Shown here one piece after another: positions 17,297 to 25,152 of a stretch of 64,000 bases of DNA. Under the pieces are notes generated by a model that did not search any database, was not told the DNA's origin, and saw nothing but the letters and a program-made list of their open reading frames with translations. This stretch comes from Actinomadura xylanilytica. Lineage in GTDB: Bacteria; Actinomycetota; Actinomycetes; Streptosporangiales; Streptosporangiaceae. Where the stretch lies: the NCBI RefSeq assembly GCF_030283145.1, contig NZ_JASNWE010000004.1, positions 62,001 through 126,000 of the forward strand. The letters run 5' to 3'. The translations under genes were made by a program, and so were the position numbers. Every line of letters begins with the position of its first letter. Position 1 is the stretch's first letter.

Positions 17297-18351
17297 GCGA
17301 GTTCACCGCGGCGCTGGTGGCCACCGTGCGCGAGGCGTGCGTCAGACGGAGCGGCACCGACGCGGTGGCGGCCTGCGCTGACGGTGGCTGGAACGCCGAG
17401 CTATGGGCGGCGTTGGAGCAGATCGGCGTCACCACGTTGTCGGTGCCGGAGGAGCTCGGTGGGGCCGGTGGAGACGTCGCCGCCACCGTGGCCGTGCTGG
17501 AGGTGCTGGGTGAGTACTCGGCCGGGGTCCCGCTCGCCGAGACCGCGTTGCTGGCCGGCCGGCTCATCGCCGACTGCGGTGGCACGGTTCCGTCCGGCCC
17601 GATGACCGCCGCGGTCACGGGCCCCGAGCTGCGGACCCGTCGGGAGGACGCCGGCCTGTCCGTCCAGGGGACGCTCGCCCGCGTGCCCTGGGCCCGAAAC
17701 GCCCACCACGTCGCCGTCCTCGACAACGGCCGCGTGCTTCTGCTCGGCCGCGGCGACTTCCTCCTGAGGCAGGGGACGAACCTGGCCGGCGAACCCCGCG
17801 ACGACCTGGAGGTCGACGCCGTCCTCCCCGCGTCCCAGGTGTACGAACCACCCGCGGACTCGCCGATCTCCGCGCGGGCGCTCCGCAGCCGGGCCGCGCT
17901 CGCCCGTGCCGCGCTCATGGTCGGCGCCGGCCGTCAGGCCCTGGAACTGGCCGTGGCCTACGCGGGTGAGCGTGAGCAGTTCGGCAGGCCGATCGCGAAG
18001 TTCCAGGCCGTCCAGCAGCACCTGGCCGCGATGGCCGGCGAGGTGCTGCTGGCCAAGGGGGCCGTCGAAGCCGCGGCACTCGCCGTCGACACTCAGGGCG
18101 ATGCGGACGTGGCGGTCGCCGCGGCCAAGGTCGTCGCCGGCCAGATGGCCGGCGTCGTGGCGTCGCTGGCGCACCAGATCCACGGCGCGATCGGATACAC
18201 CGAGGAGCATTCGCTGCGGCACAGCACCACCCGGTTGTGGGCCTGGCGGGACGAGTCGGGCAACGAGGACGAGTGGTCCGAGGTCCTCGGGCGGCGCGCG
18301 CTGTCCGCGGGCACCGGCGGACTGTGGCCGTTGCTCACCGGAACGCGCTGA
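17293..18351 (+). CDS. Acyl-CoA dehydrogenase, partner subunit
   Basis: A 352-aa dehydrogenase-like protein, shorter than the usual ~385. The middle domain is reduced, whereas R-E-Q-F-G-R-P-I (FAD diphosphate contact), F-Q-A-V-Q-Q-H and H-Q-I-H-G-A-I-G-Y-T-E-E-H in the C-terminal helical domain are kept. It fits the partner subunit of heteromeric dehydrogenases. The ATG overlaps the upstream stop (17293-17296), so equal synthesis of both subunits is expected. Confidence 0.88.
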   Translation: MSEFTAALVATVREACVRRSGTDAVAACADGGWNAELWAALEQIGVTTLSVPEELGGAGGDVAATVAVLEVLGEYSAGVPLAETALLAGRLIADCGGTVPSGPMTAAVTGPELRTRREDAGLSVQGTLARVPWARNAHHVAVLDNGRVLLLGRGDFLLRQGTNLAGEPRDDLEVDAVLPASQVYEPPADSPISARALRSRAALARAALMVGAGRQALELAVAYAGEREQFGRPIAKFQAVQQHLAAMAGEVLLAKGAVEAAALAVDTQGDADVAVAAAKVVAGQMAGVVASLAHQIHGAIGYTEEHSLRHSTTRLWAWRDESGNEDEWSEVLGRRALSAGTGGLWPLLTGTR

Positions 18352-18418
18352 GCCGCGCCATCACCCGCTGACCTACCACGAGCGCGCCGGGCGGCCGGCG
18401 CGGAAACGGAGCAGACCG

Positions 18419-19177
18419 ATGAGTGTGTCGTTCGAGTGCGCGGAAGGGACCGCGGTCATCACGATCGACCGCCCGGAGCACCGCAACGCCGTCAATCTCG
18501 ACGTGGCCCAGGGCATCGCGGACGCGATCGACGAGTTCGAGGCACGCAAGGACCTCGGCGTCGCGATCCTGACCGGCGCGGGTGGCACCTTCTGCGCCGG
18601 CCTGGACCTCAAGGCCTTCACCCGTGGGGAGATCCCGATCATTCCGGGCCGGGGCTTCGGCGGTCTCACCGAGAAGCCGCCGGTCAAGCCGTTGATCGCG
18701 GCCGTCGAGGGGTGGGCGCTCGCCGGCGGGTTCGAACTCGCGCTGACCGCCGACCTGATCGTGGCCGCGCGAGACGCGAGGTTCGGCCTGCCCGAGGTCA
18801 AACGAGGTCTGGTCGCGGGGGCGGGAGGCCTGCTGCGGTTGCCGAAGGCCCTCCCCTACCGGCTGGCCATGCAGCTCGCGCTCACCGGGGAGCCGCTGAC
18901 GGCGGAGACGGCCGACGCGCACGGGCTGGTCAACCTGCTCACCGAGCCCGGGGGCGCCCTGGCCGGAGCACGGGGGCTCGCGGCGAAGATCGCGGCCAAC
19001 GGACCGCTCGCCGTCCGCACCAGCAAGCAGATCGTCTCGATGTCGGTCGACTACGCGAGCACCGAGGCGTTCGACGCCCAGCGGGCCCTGGTCGAGCCGG
19101 TGCTCGCCTCCGCCGACGCCCTGGAGGGCGCCCGGGCTTTCGCCGAGAAGCGAGCACCGGCCTGGACCGGGGAGTAG
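18419..19177 (+). CDS. Enoyl-CoA hydratase/isomerase family protein (crotonase 4)
   Basis: A 252-aa crotonase-fold protein. C-A-G-L-D and W-A-L-A-G-G form the oxyanion hole and Glu in L-P-E-V-K-R-G-L matches the first catalytic Glu, but the second position reads A-M-Q-L-A-L-T-G-E, with Gln in place of Glu. In rat crotonase a Gln at this place strongly weakens hydration, so isomerase or another crotonase chemistry should be considered. CGGAG lies 8 nt before the ATG at 18419. It ends the plus-strand operon, just before a strong convergent terminator. Confidence 0.88.
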   Translation: MSVSFECAEGTAVITIDRPEHRNAVNLDVAQGIADAIDEFEARKDLGVAILTGAGGTFCAGLDLKAFTRGEIPIIPGRGFGGLTEKPPVKPLIAAVEGWALAGGFELALTADLIVAARDARFGLPEVKRGLVAGAGGLLRLPKALPYRLAMQLALTGEPLTAETADAHGLVNLLTEPGGALAGARGLAAKIAANGPLAVRTSKQIVSMSVDYASTEAFDAQRALVEPVLASADALEGARAFAEKRAPAWTGE

Positions 19178-19207
19178 CGGGCTCCGCTGGAACCTCACGC
19201 ACCGATC

Positions 19208-19253
19208 CGGTGTGGAGCGCCGAGCCTTCCGGTCGACGCGGCGCTCCACACCG
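19208..19253. terminator. Bidirectional terminator-like hairpin
   Basis: Perfect 15-bp stem, CGGTGTGGAGCGCCG at 19208-19222 with its complement at 19239-19253, between the convergent ends of the crotonase 4 gene (19177) and the ABC permease gene (19258). Confidence 0.75.
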
Positions 19254-19257
19254 TTCG

Positions 19258-20355
19258 TCAGTGCGCGGGCGCCCCCTCGGGCCGGCCTGCCCGCCGCCTC
19301 CGCCTGAGCCTGGGGCGGCGCTTGCCGCTCAGGACCGCGGCGCTCACCGCGGCGAGCAGCGCGACACCGTTGAACAGATCCGTCACCCACAACTGGTTTC
19401 CCCGGAGCTGGAGACCCTTCACACCGATGGCGAGCAGCAGCAGCGCGATGACGGTCCCCCCGACGTTGAACCGGCCCTGCTTGAGCTGGGTCGTGCCGAG
19501 GAAGCAAGCGGCGAAACTCGGCAGCAGGTAGGCCGGGCCGAGCGTGGGGGCCACATTGCCGATCTTCGCGGTGACGAGCACTCCGGCGATCGCGGCGAAA
19601 AGGGAGGTCACCACGAACGAGCCCGCGATGTACCGGACGGTCCGGACACCGGCCAGCCGGGCCGCGTCCGGGTTCGCCCCCACCGCGAACGCACGGCGCC
19701 CGACGGGCGTGTGCTCGAGGACGTACCACGCGAGCAGGCAGAGCACGACGGCGTACAGGGCGGCACTGGGGAATCCGAGGATCTCGTGGTTCGCGATGTT
19801 CTGGAACCCGCTCGGCACCGGGCCGACGAACTGGTAGTTGGAGACCTGTCCGGTGACCGCGAGCAGCACCGAGCTCATGCCCAACGTGGCGATCAGGCTG
19901 TCGATCCCGACCACCGCCACGAAGATCGCGTTGACCAGCCCGACGAGAAGTCCGATCAGCAGCGTCACCAGCACGGCGATGCCGGGACTCACATTGTGGT
20001 GGACCATCAGGACGCTACAGATCATCGCGCTCATGCCGAGATTCTGGGCCGCCGACAGGTCGAACTGGCCGACCGCCAGGGTCACCAGCAACCCCAGCGC
20101 GAGAATCATCGTGACCGACTGGTCACCGGCGATGCCGGTGACCGTCGCCTTGGTCGGGAAGGTCTCCGGCAACTGGAGGGAGAAGACGACGATCAACACC
20201 AGGCACAGCAGCAGCCCGCTGTACCGGGCCGGCTGCACCCGGCCGGTGAGCAGCCGCAGGAGCCGGGTCGCCGGCGGCCTCCCGCCGCCGGCGTCGCCGT
20301 CATCGTCAGGCCGCGGGCTCGGCTCGGTGGTGATGCTCCGGGAATCGAAGGTCAT
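19258..20355 (-). CDS. CUT2-type ABC transporter permease (RbsC-like)
   Basis: A 365-aa membrane protein with about 8-10 hydrophobic segments and the family block G-Q-F-D-L-S-A-A-Q-N-L-G in the first third, plus A-V-G-A-N-P-D-A-A-R-L-A-G-V in the cytoplasmic coupling region. It forms the membrane channel, probably as a dimer, of the importer encoded with the two upstream genes. Its ATG overlaps the stop of the ATPase gene (ATGA). A basic tail (G-K-R-R-P-R-L-R-R-R-R-R) ends the protein. Confidence 0.92.
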   Translation of the reverse strand: MTFDSRSITTEPSPRPDDDGDAGGGRPPATRLLRLLTGRVQPARYSGLLLCLVLIVVFSLQLPETFPTKATVTGIAGDQSVTMILALGLLVTLAVGQFDLSAAQNLGMSAMICSVLMVHHNVSPGIAVLVTLLIGLLVGLVNAIFVAVVGIDSLIATLGMSSVLLAVTGQVSNYQFVGPVPSGFQNIANHEILGFPSAALYAVVLCLLAWYVLEHTPVGRRAFAVGANPDAARLAGVRTVRYIAGSFVVTSLFAAIAGVLVTAKIGNVAPTLGPAYLLPSFAACFLGTTQLKQGRFNVGGTVIALLLLAIGVKGLQLRGNQLWVTDLFNGVALLAAVSAAVLSGKRRPRLRRRRRAGRPEGAPAH

Positions 20356-21899
20356 GAGTGCCACCCCTCCTGGGTGTCGTCGACAGAGTCGCGGATCGTC
20401 TCGCTCACGATTCGCGCGACCGATAGATCCCCCTTGGCCAGCACGGCGCGGACGGCGCCGTGGCGCATGATGAGCACCCGGTCGCACACGGCGCACAGCT
20501 CCTCGGCATCCGAGGACGACAGCACCACCGCCCGCCCCTGGGCGGCGATGTCGGCCAGCGCGTCGTAGATCGACGCCTTCGCGCCGGCGTCGACTCCGCT
20601 GGTGGGCTCGTCCAGAAGAAGCACCCGGGCATCGAGGCGCAACCAGCGCGCCAGCACCAGCTTCTGCTGATTGCCGCCGCTCAGCAGGGCCAGCCGACGG
20701 TCGGGATCGGCCGGCACCACGTCCAGGCGCTCGATCCACGGACGGACCTCGCGTCGTTCGAGCCGTTGGCCGAGCCAGCGGGCGGGCCCGACGGCCGGCA
20801 GCCGAGGCAGGGTGACGTTCTCCCGTGCGGTCCACTCCTGAATCGTGGAGAGCCGCTTCCGGTCGGCCGGCGCGTAGGCCATCCCAGCGGCGATCGACTT
20901 GTCAGGCCGGTCGGCCTGCACGGCGCGGTCCCCGAGCCGCACTTCTCCGCCGCTACGGCGGCGCGCACCGAAGGTCAACCCGAGCGCCTGGTCGTACCCG
21001 GAGCCGATCAGCCCGCTGACACCGACGATCTCTCCGGCCCGAACGTCGAGGGAGAAGTCGGCCACCTGGTCACCGGACACCCCGGAGGCGCTCAGCACCA
21101 CCTCCGAGTTCGGTGACGGGAGGGGCGGGGAGAACTCGGCCGGCGTCCGGCCGATGATCAGCCGGACGAGTTCGCCCGTGTCATCGACGGTGTCGACCGG
21201 CCGAGTCGTGATCCGCCGTCCGTCCCGGAGCACCGTGACGCGGTCACCGATCTGGAACACCTCGCGGAGGCGATGCGTCACGTACAGGATCGCCGCACCA
21301 CGGTCGCGGAGCCTGCGCAGAAGATCGAACAGCTGCTCGGCCTGGTGCTGAGGCAACGACGCGGTGGGCTCGTCCAGCACCAGCAGGGCCGGCGCTCCGC
21401 CGGTCGCCGCCACCGCCCGCACGATGGCCACCATCGTCCGCTCCCCCGGGGTGGCCGCCGTCAGCGGGCGGCCGGGGTCGAGGTCCACCTCGAACTCCGA
21501 CAGCAGCCGGGCCGCCGCGCGGCGCTCCCGGCGGCCCGACAGCCACCAGTGGCCGGCGTACCGATGGCCCAGTGCCAGATTGTCCACCGCGTCCAGTTCG
21601 GCCACCAGCCCGAGATCCTGGTGGATGAAGGCCACCGCCCGCTCGCGCGTCGCGGTCTTGCCGAGAGTCATCGGAGCCCCGTTCAGGGTGGCGCTCGCCC
21701 CGGGATCCGGCGAGTGGTAGCCCGCGAGGATCTTGATCAGAGTCGACTTCCCGGAACCGTTCTGCCCGAGCAGGCAGTGCACCTCCCCCGCCCGCAGCTC
21801 CAGGTCGACGTCGTCCAGGGCCTTCTGGGCGGGAAACGTCTTGGAGAGCGAGGCGATGCTCAGGACGGCGGGCGGCGCCGGCGAGCTGACCGCGCTCAT
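20352..21899 (-). CDS. CUT2-type ABC transporter ATPase with two ATP-binding domains (RbsA-like)
   Basis: A 515-aa protein with two nucleotide-binding domains in tandem. Domain 1 has Walker A G-Q-N-G-S-G-K-S-T and Walker B L-L-V-L-D-E-P-T, but the usual L-S-x-G-Q-Q signature is replaced by an A-A-T-P-G-E-R-T stretch. Domain 2 has an intact L-S-G-G-N-Q-Q-K signature and Walker B, and the degenerate Walker A (G-L-I-G-S-G-Y) normal for the family. One ATP site is thus mixed. The ATG at 21897-21899 overlaps the binding-protein stop. It powers import of the island's substrate. Confidence 0.92.
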   Translation of the reverse strand: MSAVSSPAPPAVLSIASLSKTFPAQKALDDVDLELRAGEVHCLLGQNGSGKSTLIKILAGYHSPDPGASATLNGAPMTLGKTATRERAVAFIHQDLGLVAELDAVDNLALGHRYAGHWWLSGRRERRAAARLLSEFEVDLDPGRPLTAATPGERTMVAIVRAVAATGGAPALLVLDEPTASLPQHQAEQLFDLLRRLRDRGAAILYVTHRLREVFQIGDRVTVLRDGRRITTRPVDTVDDTGELVRLIIGRTPAEFSPPLPSPNSEVVLSASGVSGDQVADFSLDVRAGEIVGVSGLIGSGYDQALGLTFGARRRSGGEVRLGDRAVQADRPDKSIAAGMAYAPADRKRLSTIQEWTARENVTLPRLPAVGPARWLGQRLERREVRPWIERLDVVPADPDRRLALLSGGNQQKLVLARWLRLDARVLLLDEPTSGVDAGAKASIYDALADIAAQGRAVVLSSSDAEELCAVCDRVLIMRHGAVRAVLAKGDLSVARIVSETIRDSVDDTQEGWHS

Positions 21900-23041
21900 C
21901 CCACCCGCCAGGCCGCGTAGTACGTCTGCGCGTAGTCCGGCGGCTCGGGCATGTCGCTGGTCTGGGTCACGTTGCCCTTGACGTAGATCTGCTGCCATCC
22001 GGGGGCGTCGGCCCGATCGCCGAGCGGTACCCCCGTCATCAGCCGGATCAGCTGGTCGACGGCGCGGTAGCCGGCGGCGCCGAGCTCCAGCCCGATCGAG
22101 GCCCACTGGGTCCCGGCCTGGACCGCCTTGAGGGAGGCCGTGTCTGCGGCGCGGGTGAGGATCTTGACCTTGCCGGTCAGCCCCGCCGCCCGGAGGGCGG
22201 CGTCGAGCCCCGCGGTGTAGTCGACGACCGCCAGGGCGACGTACTCGGTGTCGGGGTGTGCCTGGAGATAGCTGACGATCTGGCCCGGGACGGTCTTGCC
22301 AATGTTGGCGTTCGAGACCTCCAGAACACCGGCCGAACCCCCGGCCCCCGTCAGGGCCTTCCGGTAGGCGTCCTTGATCGGCCCCCAGGAGCCGGCGAAG
22401 GACGGATCCCAGACGAACACCGACTTCGCGGGGCCGTTCGCGTCCGCCACCACGGTCTGGCCCATCAGCGTTCCGGTCAGCGTGGCGTCCTTCTGCCCGA
22501 ACACGACCGCCTGGACCGGCCCGTTCGGTGTCAGGGCGGCGGTGAGCGGGGCGATTTCCGTGATCTTCGTCCCGGCGGCCTGAAGCTTGGCCAGCTGCGG
22601 CCGGATCGAGGAGTCCGGCACGGCCCCGATGTAGGCGAGGGCGTCCGGCGGGTCCGCGGCCACCTGGTCCATCACCGAGACGAAGCCCTGCGGTGTGCTG
22701 TTGGACTGGAGCGTCGTGACCGTCCAGCCGAGCTTGCGCGCCGCCGCCTCCGCACCTCCGGAGAGGGTGATGCACACCGGGATCGAGCACGTGACGATCG
22801 CCAGCCGCTTGCCGCCGGGCGCCGGCGACGGGAGTGCCGGGACGGGGGCCGCGGGCTGCCGCTTGGTGTACTTGGCGTACGCCGCCTCCGCGTCGGCGAT
22901 CGCGGCCTTCGCGGCGGCCGGCGCGACGGCGCCGCCGTCCGCTTCGGCGTTCCCGCCGTTGCCGCCGCCGCAGGCGGCCAGCACGAGGCAGAGCGCGCCG
23001 GCGGCGAGTGTGGTTACAGGGGTCCTGAGCTTTGCTTGCAT
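21896..23041 (-). CDS. Substrate-binding lipoprotein of the CUT2-type importer
   Basis: A 381-aa lipoprotein. A basic start, a hydrophobic stretch and a lipobox L-A-A-C with Cys24 mark it for export and lipid anchoring. The mature part has the periplasmic-binding-protein type I fold pattern (L-A-I-V-T-C-S-I-P-V-C-I-T-L-S-G-G near residues 79-95). Most relatives bind sugars or autoinducers, but in this setting the ligand is more likely the compound degraded by the neighbouring CoA enzymes. First gene of the three-gene transporter operon; operator O3 lies 144 bp upstream. Confidence 0.9.
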   Translation of the reverse strand: MQAKLRTPVTTLAAGALCLVLAACGGGNGGNAEADGGAVAPAAAKAAIADAEAAYAKYTKRQPAAPVPALPSPAPGGKRLAIVTCSIPVCITLSGGAEAAARKLGWTVTTLQSNSTPQGFVSVMDQVAADPPDALAYIGAVPDSSIRPQLAKLQAAGTKITEIAPLTAALTPNGPVQAVVFGQKDATLTGTLMGQTVVADANGPAKSVFVWDPSFAGSWGPIKDAYRKALTGAGGSAGVLEVSNANIGKTVPGQIVSYLQAHPDTEYVALAVVDYTAGLDAALRAAGLTGKVKILTRAADTASLKAVQAGTQWASIGLELGAAGYRAVDQLIRLMTGVPLGDRADAPGWQQIYVKGNVTQTSDMPEPPDYAQTYYAAWRVG

Positions 23042-23184
23042 TCCAGCTCATTTCGGCTCGTCGAGCGATGGCCATCCTGGACGCGTGCCGGCGGCATCAA
23101 CGCGCACAGCCGACGCGATCAGGCGTGGACCTTGAACTCGGAGCGTTCCGCGCTTCGGCGGAGTGGTGTAGGTCACCCAAAAAA

Positions 23185-23202
23185 CATGCTACTGAGTAGG
23201 TT
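23185..23202. promoter_or_regulatory. Regulon operator O3
   Basis: CATGCTACTGAGTAGGTT: the shared CTAC-N3-GTAG core, with one change (G for A) in the left arm. On the minus strand TAGCAT could act as the -10 of the transporter operon starting at 23041. Confidence 0.75.
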
Positions 23203-23246
23203 GTCCCTCGTCAACGGTTGGCCGGCGCCCATCGCCGCAGGTCGCC

Positions 23247-23312
23247 GCACGTTGCCCGCCCGCCGCCCGCACGTTGCCCGCCCACCGCCCGCACGTTGCC
23301 GCCCGCCGGCAG
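23247..23312. repeat. Three 22-bp tandem direct repeats
   Basis: GCACGTTGCC begins at 23247, 23269 and 23291. The first two 22-bp units differ at one base; the third lacks one base and drifts at its end. The array lies just beyond the thioesterase stop (23315) and before operator O3. Confidence 0.7.
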
Positions 23313-23314
23313 GC

Positions 23315-24250
23315 TCAGTTCGCCGCACTGACGCGAAGGACGGCTTCCTGAGTCGAGCTGGCGCACAGTCGTCCGGCCCTGTCGAACAGCCGGCCGCGCG
23401 TCAGGCAGCGCCCGGCGCCCGCCCAGTCGCTCTCGACTTCGTAGAGCAGCCAGTCGTCGGCACGAGCCGCCGCGTGCAGGACGATGGAGTGGGCGATCGT
23501 GGCGAACCACACGTTCCCGTCGGCGATGCGGTGCGGATGCGGTTGCAGGCTCGCCACGAGCATGAGCAGGTCGGAGAGATAGACCACGCCCGCGGCGTGG
23601 ATCTCCGGCGAGTCCACGAGCCCGTGCCGGGCGCGCATCCACAGGCGCAGCGCGGCGATGTGCCCGTTCGCGCTCGGGTGGTCGAGCGACCCGTCGGGGA
23701 ACCGGACCTCGACCGGCAGCCGACCGGTCACCTCGGAGAGCCAGGCCAAGGTCGGCGGATCGTCCGCCAGGGCCTCCTCCGCCGAGGGCAGCGTCTCGGG
23801 CATCCGCACCGGAGAAGGAGCCATCTGATGACCGAGCCCGCGCTCCGGACCCTGGAACGAAGCGGTGGCCACCAGGATCGGGCCGCCCGACTGGCGCGCT
23901 TCCACCGTCCTGGTGCTGAAGGTGCCCCCGTCCCGCGCCACCCCGACCTCGTAGACGACGGGCTCGGTGGAATCGCCGGGGAGAAGAAAGTACACACCGA
24001 GCGAGTTGGGCGTCCGCCCCGGCGGGACCGTCCGGCCGGCCGCCAGCAGGGCCTGGGCCGCGACTTCGCCGCCGTACAGCCTGATTCGTTCACCTGCGTG
24101 AGCCCGGCTCCGGAAGACCGACGGCTCCAGCCGCTCAAGGTCGAGGAGCCCACCGACTCCGCGTTCGGGGTCGACGTGGCCGGTTCCCCCCGCGCCCGCG
24201 GACCACGGCCCCCGGGTGCCTGCCGCGGTGTGCGAATCGGCTGCGCCCAT
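23315..24250 (-). CDS. TesB-like acyl-CoA thioesterase
   Basis: A 311-aa double hot-dog thioesterase of the TesB/acyl-CoA thioesterase II type. First hot-dog: Y-G-G-E-V-A-A-Q-A-L-L-A-A-G-R-T-V-P, then S-L-G-V-Y-F-L-L-P-G-D; second: A-L-R-L-W-M-R-A-R and, near residue 255, W-F-A-T-I-A-H-S-I-V. In E. coli TesB an Asp-Thr-Gln set is used; the equivalents are partly changed here, so activity should be tested. It probably releases free CoA from dead-end esters. The ATG at 24248-24250 follows AGGGG; the open frame continues upstream but would cross operator O4. Confidence 0.85.
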   Translation of the reverse strand: MGAADSHTAAGTRGPWSAGAGGTGHVDPERGVGGLLDLERLEPSVFRSRAHAGERIRLYGGEVAAQALLAAGRTVPPGRTPNSLGVYFLLPGDSTEPVVYEVGVARDGGTFSTRTVEARQSGGPILVATASFQGPERGLGHQMAPSPVRMPETLPSAEEALADDPPTLAWLSEVTGRLPVEVRFPDGSLDHPSANGHIAALRLWMRARHGLVDSPEIHAAGVVYLSDLLMLVASLQPHPHRIADGNVWFATIAHSIVLHAAARADDWLLYEVESDWAGAGRCLTRGRLFDRAGRLCASSTQEAVLRVSAAN

Positions 24251-24338
24251 CGAGTCGCCCCTACCTGTGCTGTTCGGGCCGTGCGCCGTGATGACCGGCC
24301 ACAGGGATCTCGACGTTGGAGAGGTCGTCCCTGCGCGA

Positions 24339-24356
24339 CATACTACCACGTAGGTT
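24339..24356. promoter_or_regulatory. Regulon operator O4
   Basis: CATACTACCACGTAGGTT, identical to O5 and to the complement of O2. It lies 89 bp before the thioesterase start and 78 bp before the TetR start, so it is positioned to control both the thioesterase gene and, by autoregulation, the regulator gene. Confidence 0.8.
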
Positions 24357-24419
24357 TTTCTGTCGCCTCGCGCCACCGACCCGTTCCGCCCTTTCGCGCG
24401 GCCACGTTTCATCCGGCCG

Positions 24420-24433
24420 AGTAGTATGTCGCC
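24420..24433 (+). promoter_or_regulatory. Half-operator and leaderless promoter of the TetR gene
   Basis: GTAGTATG at 24421-24428 is one arm of the regulon operator. TAGTAT (24422-24427) as a -10 element ends 6 nt before the ATG at 24434, so transcription could start at the start codon itself. The other arm is poorly matched. Confidence 0.5.
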
Positions 24434-25084
24434 ATGCGACAAGCCTTTGCCCATGGGCGTACACAGAAGCTGGACTCAAAGCGACATGCGAGCGCACGAG
24501 AGATCCTGGACGCGGCGGCAACGGCATTCTCGGAACGGGGGTATGCGGCCACCTCGATCGACGACGTGGCCGATGTGCTCGGCTGCACCAAGGGCCGGAT
24601 CTATCACTACTTCCGAACCAAGGGCGATCTGTTCATCGGTATCCACCAGCAGGCTTTGGAGTGGGCCCTGGAGGCGGTCGGACCGCCCGCGGAGCGGGCG
24701 GATCTCGGCCCGGCGGAGAAGCTGCGCGAGATGGTTCACCAGCACGCGATGCACCTCATGAACAGGGCCAACTACATGGGTCCCGCGCAATACCAGATCG
24801 AGATGAACCTCGCCAGCGAAGGCCGCAACAAGGAAGAGCAGATGGCTCTGATCCTGAAGATGCGCCGGCAATTCGAGGCGTACTACGTGGCCGTCGTCAA
24901 GGAGGGGATCGAGGCCGGCGTTTTCCGCGACACCGACGTGAACGTCCTCGTCAAGGCCGTGCTGGGCACGGTGAACTGGATGCACGCCTGGTTCCGCCCG
25001 GGAGGGCCGCGGGACTCGGCGGCCGAGCGGGAGCGGACCGCGGCGAGACTCGCCGAATTCGCCGTTCGCGGTGTCGTCGCCTGA
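24434..25084 (+). CDS. TetR-family transcriptional regulator, likely regulator of the island
   Basis: A 216-aa TetR-family protein. The N-terminal DNA-binding domain has A-R-E-I-L-D-A-A-A-T-A-F-S-E-R-G-Y and a helix-turn-helix T-S-I-D-D-V-A-D-V-L-G-C-T-K-G-R-I-Y-H-Y-F, and the C-terminal ligand-binding domain is all-helical. There is an extra basic N-terminal tail of about 20 residues. It is the only TetR gene inside the island and is flanked by operator O4 and a half site, which is typical for a self-repressing local regulator. The expected inducer is a CoA ester or free acid of the degraded compound. The link to operators O1-O5 is an inference from position and site conservation. Confidence 0.9.
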   Translation: MRQAFAHGRTQKLDSKRHASAREILDAAATAFSERGYAATSIDDVADVLGCTKGRIYHYFRTKGDLFIGIHQQALEWALEAVGPPAERADLGPAEKLREMVHQHAMHLMNRANYMGPAQYQIEMNLASEGRNKEEQMALILKMRRQFEAYYVAVVKEGIEAGVFRDTDVNVLVKAVLGTVNWMHAWFRPGGPRDSAAERERTAARLAEFAVRGVVA

Positions 25085-25120
25085 ACCGGGTCACCGGCCC
25101 GCCGGTCGGGGTCGTCCGAT

Positions 25121-25142
25121 CCGCGGGCCGCGCCGCCCGCGG
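25121..25142. terminator. Convergent hairpin after the TetR gene
   Basis: CCGCGGGC at 25121-25128 and GCCCGCGG at 25135-25142, with a 6-nt loop, between the convergent stops at 25084 and 25153. Confidence 0.5.
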
Positions 25143-25152
25143 CCTCGTCGGG

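Noticed and set aside
23247..23312. Possible CRISPR array
   Set aside because: Three contiguous 22-bp units without spacers; a simple tandem repeat.
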